In this document: piece by piece, positions 13,764-16,704 of the stretch
Position numbering within the stretch: position 1 is the stretch's first letter
Layout of the letters: each line of letters opens with the position of its first letter
Origin: Clostridium sp. UBA1056
Lineage (GTDB): Bacteria > Bacillota > Clostridia > Clostridiales > Clostridiaceae
DNA: 16,704 bases
Direction of reading: 5' to 3'
NCBI GenBank assembly: GCA_002316385.1
Contig: DCDL01000014.1
Span: 37,292 to 53,995, forward strand
Notes under the pieces: generated by a model
What the model was told of the DNA's origin: nothing
The model's input: the letters and a program-made list of their open reading frames with translations, nothing else
The model's database searches: none
Made by a program: the position numbers and the translations under genes

Positions 13764-14608
13764 TGGAGCAGAAAAAGAAGATGAATATAACATATACATT
13801 AGCAGTGATTATATTCTTGATTCTTACGGTAGGGCCATTTGTATGGGCATTTTGTGTATCCATTACACCGGAATATGAAATGTTTAAAAATACAATGAAT
13901 ATGTTCCCAAAAGACGCAATATGGGACAATTATAAGGTTTTATTTGATATAGGAAGCCAGCAGAACATACGATTGTTCAAAGGACTTGGTAATTCATTGA
14001 AGGCAGTATTTTGTACACTTTGTATAGGGCTTCCGATATCACTAATCAGTGCATATACTCTTTCACGTATGAAGTTTAAAGGGAGGACATTTATTCGAAA
14101 TGCAATGTTAATTACTATGGTAATACCGGTATTTGCGACGATTATTCCACTGTTCCGCATATTTATGGAAAAGAAACTTCTTGATAACACATTCTGGTTG
14201 AGTGTTGTTTATGTAAGCTCATTCCTTCCCATGAGTACATGGCTGATATCAAATTATTTTTCAACGATTCCAAAAGAGTTAGAAGAAGCAGCATGGGTAG
14301 ACGGCTGCGGAAGAATTGAGACACTTTTTAGGATTATTCTTCCGATTTCCTATCCGATTATACTTTCTGCTGCCCTTATTATGTTTCTTGGTGCTTGGAA
14401 TCAATTTCAGATACCGCTGATACTTGCATCTTCTATGAATACTAAACCAGTATCCATCGTAACATCAGAATTTATGACCAAAGATTCTATTCAATACGGT
14501 ATTACTGCAGCAGCAGGGTTGATTGCAATAGCTCCTCCTGCACTGATAGCATTGATATTTAGGAAGTTTCTAGTATCTGGTATGACCGGGGGTTCAACAA
14601 AAGGATAA
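13763..14608 (+). CDS. Sugar ABC transporter permease, MalG/UgpE type
   Basis: The protein has 281 residues and six predicted spans, the first near 12-33. The EAA loop reads EEAAWVDGCGRIETLFRIIL (174-193), followed by the conserved LGAWNQFQIPL segment (209-219) typical of MalG-type subunits. GGAGGTGG at the end of the preceding gene is its ribosome binding site, and TAATG couples the two genes. It pairs with the MalF-like subunit. No ATPase follows; the next gene, on the opposite strand, encodes one. The operon ends at the hairpin at 14651. Confidence 0.93.
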   Translation: MEQKKKMNITYTLAVIIFLILTVGPFVWAFCVSITPEYEMFKNTMNMFPKDAIWDNYKVLFDIGSQQNIRLFKGLGNSLKAVFCTLCIGLPISLISAYTLSRMKFKGRTFIRNAMLITMVIPVFATIIPLFRIFMEKKLLDNTFWLSVVYVSSFLPMSTWLISNYFSTIPKELEEAAWVDGCGRIETLFRIILPISYPIILSAALIMFLGAWNQFQIPLILASSMNTKPVSIVTSEFMTKDSIQYGITAAAGLIAIAPPALIALIFRKFLVSGMTGGSTKG

Positions 14609-14650
14609 AACAAAAGGATAATATGTAATTTGAGATATCACAAAATTTAG

Positions 14651-14699
14651 TTTAGGACGTAACAAACATTAAAGTTGTTACGTCCTAAATTAATTATTT
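14651..14699 (+). terminator. Terminator of the importer operon, possibly bidirectional
   Basis: TTTAGGACGTAACAA (14651-14665) and TTGTTACGTCCTAAA (14675-14689) form a perfect 15-bp stem, followed by TTAATTATTTT. It separates two convergent genes. On the minus strand the trailing AAATTTTG is weaker, so its use by the ATPase gene is uncertain. Confidence 0.8.
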
Positions 14700-14771
14700 T
14701 ACAAAATGAGTACTTAATCTTAATGTAAAGCTTGTTTTAAATTATATATTACTCTAGAAAATATTAATATA

Positions 14772-15884
14772 TTAAAAGCTTATTCTTTTTCCTGTATCTT
14801 TATCAAAGAAGTGAAGCTTACTTGTGTCAATAGCTACATTTACTTTTTCTTCTGATTTTATACTTGTAGGAAATGGAGCTTTTGCGATTAACTTTTTACC
14901 ATTACAGTCTAGATGTAAGTATACTTCTGAGCCCATTAGCTCAACTATGTCAACCTTAGTTGATATCATATTACTTAGAGTATCCTTAATGGAGTTATTT
15001 CCAACATATACATCTTCAGGTCTAAAACCAAGGATAATAGTTTTATTTATGTATTTATTAAACAATGCCTTAATTTCTTCAGTATTAGGTAGCTTAAGGA
15101 CATTTCCATGAAATTCAGCATAAAAACCATCAGGTTTATTTACTAGAGAAACTTCTAAGGTATTCATTTTAGGAGATCCCATGAATTCAGCTACAAATAG
15201 GTTACAAGGCTTGTTGTATAGGCCCATAGGCGTATCCACCTGTTGAATAAGTCCATCCTTCATTACCACAATTCTATCGCCCATAGTCATTGCTTCTGTT
15301 TGATCATGGGTAACATATACAAAGGTCGTACCTAAAGTTTTGTGTAGCTTAGTTATCTCTGTTCTCATTTGTGTCCTAAGCTTTGTATCTAAATTTGATA
15401 GTGGCTCGTCAAGCAAGAATACTGCTGGATTACGAACAATAGCACGGCCTAAGGCAACTCTTTGACGCTGGCCTCCTGATAACTGCTTAGGTTTACGGCG
15501 GAGGAGATCTTCAATGTCTAAAGTTTTAGCAACTTCAGTAATTTTTCTATGAATTTCATCCTTTGGTACCTTTCTCATCTTAAGGCCAAAAGCCATGTTC
15601 TTATATACGGTCATGTGAGGATATAGGGCATAGTTTTGAAACACCATGGCAATATCTCTATCCTTAGGAGCAACATTGTTTACTAAATTATCACCAATGA
15701 ACAATTCACCATCTGTAATATCTTCAAGCCCTGCAATCATTCTTAAAGTGGTAGATTTTCCGCAGCCTGATGGCCCAACTAAAATAAGAAATTCCTTATC
15801 CCTTATCTCTAAGTTAAGGTCTTTGACAGCGACAACATTTCCATCATATTTTTTCATAATGTTATTAAAGGTTATCTTGGCCAT
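14772..15884 (-). CDS. msmK: Carbohydrate ABC importer ATPase, MsmK/UgpC/MalK type
   Basis: The protein has 370 residues from the ATG at 15884, with GAGAGGAG just upstream. A longer frame to 15935 is possible, but its first codons lie at or before the expected transcription start. Motifs are Walker A GPSGCGKST (37-45), Q-loop Gln83, signature LSGGQ (135-139), Walker B VFLLDEP (155-161) and switch His193. The C-terminal 130 or so residues form the regulatory OB-fold (TOBE) domain (LGFRPEDVYV). Proteins of this type energise several sugar importers in Firmicutes. Here it most likely serves the binding protein and permeases at 11549-14608, which lack an ATPase. It is convergent with them and has its own promoter, so it may also serve others elsewhere. 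The symbol is by family; msmX and ugpC are equally used. Confidence 0.93.
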   Translation of the reverse strand: MAKITFNNIMKKYDGNVVAVKDLNLEIRDKEFLILVGPSGCGKSTTLRMIAGLEDITDGELFIGDNLVNNVAPKDRDIAMVFQNYALYPHMTVYKNMAFGLKMRKVPKDEIHRKITEVAKTLDIEDLLRRKPKQLSGGQRQRVALGRAIVRNPAVFLLDEPLSNLDTKLRTQMRTEITKLHKTLGTTFVYVTHDQTEAMTMGDRIVVMKDGLIQQVDTPMGLYNKPCNLFVAEFMGSPKMNTLEVSLVNKPDGFYAEFHGNVLKLPNTEEIKALFNKYINKTIILGFRPEDVYVGNNSIKDTLSNMISTKVDIVELMGSEVYLHLDCNGKKLIAKAPFPTSIKSEEKVNVAIDTSKLHFFDKDTGKRISF

Positions 15885-15937
15885 TTTATTGCTCCTCTCA
15901 AATATATATAATAATAGTTCAGTTATATTTAACATAT

Positions 15938-15965
15938 ATTATAGTACACTTTATTACTATGTCAA
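15938..15965 (-). promoter_or_regulatory. Near-consensus promoter of the importer ATPase gene
   Basis: On the minus strand, TTGACA (15965-15960), 16-base spacer, TATAAT (15943-15938). Both boxes are perfect consensus. Such a promoter suggests steady expression and supports the ATG at 15884 as the start. Confidence 0.8.
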
Positions 15966-15986
15966 TAAAAATACAAATTGCATCTA

Positions 15987-16042
15987 AGGCATCCTCAAAA
16001 TATACTTCCCATCTTTGACTTATTATTTATTTTCATATGCCT
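15987..16042. repeat. Short AGGCAT-ended intergenic repeat, copy 1
   Basis: The 56-base element starts AGGCATCCTCAAAATA and ends TATTTTCATATGCCT, so AGGCAT/ATGCCT ends are inverted with partly matching inner sequence. Its ends and its AATAAGTCA core (minus strand) recur at 16662-16704. It looks like a small dispersed palindromic element of a Clostridium genome. Confidence 0.5.
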
Positions 16043-16049
16043 AAAGTAA

Positions 16050-16078
16050 TTGAAAAGGTGCATTCTAAGTGATAGGAT
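16050..16078 (+). promoter_or_regulatory. Possible promoter of the CoA-binding protein gene
   Basis: TTGAAA (16050-16055), 17-base spacer, TAGGAT (16073-16078). It is plausible but not strong, and starts just after the AGGCAT repeat. Confidence 0.4.
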
Positions 16079-16141
16079 TAAAGAATAATAACTATAAGAA
16101 TTAAACAAACTATTTATAAAATAAGATAAGGAGTGATTAAT

Positions 16142-16519
16142 ATGAATAAAATGCTTAATCTTAAACGTTGGGCCTTACTTGGTGCCACAAATGACACTAC
16201 AAGGTTTGGCTATAAAATCTTCAGATTATTAGAGGATAAAGGGTATACTGTGTATGGAATAAATCCTAAATATAATTCTATAGATGGAATAAAGTTATAT
16301 AAATCTATAGAAGAATTACCAGAGGTAATAGATGGAATAAACATAATAGTTAATCCTAAAATTGCTTTAGAATCTCTTCCTAAAATAAAAGCAAAGGGAA
16401 TCAAAAATGTATGGTTCCAACCAGGTTCCTTTAATGAGGAAGTTATAGAAGAAGCTAAAAAATTAGGCTTTAATATAGAAGTAGAAGACTGTATGCATGT
16501 AGAGCTAAGTAAACTATAA
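16142..16519 (+). CDS. CoA-binding domain protein, YccU-like
   Basis: The protein has 125 residues from the ATG at 16142, chosen because AAGGAG (16128-16133) lies eight bases upstream. A GTG at 16133 lies within that site and is unlikely. The single Rossmann-type domain begins WALLGATNDTTRFGYKI, with a nucleotide-binding turn near 14-20. It continues with YTVYGINPKYNSIDG, IVNPK, and NVWFQPGSFNEEVIEEAKK before the final VEDCMHVEL. This matches the small stand-alone CoA_binding_2 (YccU) proteins, which resemble the CoA-binding half of succinyl-CoA synthetase. Their role is unclear. The gene is monocistronic, with a terminator after it. Confidence 0.88.
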   Translation: MNKMLNLKRWALLGATNDTTRFGYKIFRLLEDKGYTVYGINPKYNSIDGIKLYKSIEELPEVIDGINIIVNPKIALESLPKIKAKGIKNVWFQPGSFNEEVIEEAKKLGFNIEVEDCMHVELSKL

Positions 16520-16572
16520 TTCTTTAAGTAATAAGGAAATATATTAAGATTCAAATAATATGATAAATAAAT

Positions 16573-16625
16573 AATGGGATTGCCTCCTAATAATTAACTT
16601 ATTTGAAGGCAGTCCTATTTATATG
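16573..16625 (+). terminator. Terminator of the CoA-binding protein gene
   Basis: AATGGGATTGCCT (16573-16585) pairs with AGGCAGTCCTATT (16607-16619) over 13 bp with two wobbles, followed by TTATAT. The T-run is short and the loop long (21 bases). Confidence 0.6.
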
Positions 16626-16661
16626 CAATATTTAGATATGATATCATGCAATTTTTGTATA

Positions 16662-16704
16662 AGGCATCTTCAAAAAATAAATAAGTCAGAATGCTCGTCT
16701 ATTT
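16662..16704. repeat. Short AGGCAT-ended intergenic repeat, copy 2, cut by window end
   Basis: AGGCATCTTCAAAA matches the left end of the element at 15987 in 13 of 14 bases, and AATAAATAAGTCA matches the other end read on the minus strand. The remainder lies outside the window. Confidence 0.5.

Noticed and set aside
15885..15935. 17-residue N-terminal extension of the importer ATPase
   Set aside because: The extended start is at or upstream of the expected transcription start from the consensus promoter at 15938-15965. The ATG at 15884 has a good ribosome binding site and gives the usual family N-terminus.

Overview
The window is strongly AT-rich, has purine-rich Shine-Dalgarno sequences before nearly every gene, encodes a Gram-positive style lipoprotein and signal peptides, and carries a class III fructose-1,6-bisphosphatase. 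Together these point to a low-GC Firmicute, most likely a Clostridium. The species cannot be fixed from the sequence alone.

Positions 162-4548 are a tandem array of four units of about 1.0-1.1 kb. Each unit holds, in order, decayed coding remnants, a terminator-like hairpin, a promoter, a gene for a secreted protein of 146-149 residues with a nearly invariant signal peptide, and a conserved 29-base hairpin. The secreted proteins look like the DUF2712 type; this name is from memory, not from a search. The fourth unit runs without a visible new promoter into an operon at 4560-9057: three ABC-2-like permeases, one ABC ATPase with Glu where the Q-loop Gln normally sits, and two membrane-anchored extracytoplasmic proteins of unknown function. 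I read the whole as one system: a small family of diversifying exported proteins with a dedicated ABC transporter, plausibly bacteriocin-like effectors with export or self-protection machinery. That function is inference.

The rest looks like ordinary metabolism. On the minus strand lies a complete fbp (9287-11275). A divergent plus-strand operon (11549-14608) encodes a sugar-type ABC importer: lipoprotein binding protein, MalF-like and MalG-like permeases, but no ATPase. A strong hairpin sits between the binding protein and permease genes. The missing ATPase is probably the convergent MsmK/UgpC-type gene on the minus strand (14772-15884), which has its own near-consensus promoter. A small CoA-binding (YccU-like) gene at 16142-16519 is flanked by two related AGGCAT-ended intergenic repeats, the second cut by the window end.

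No tRNA, rRNA, CRISPR array, transposase or replication origin was seen.
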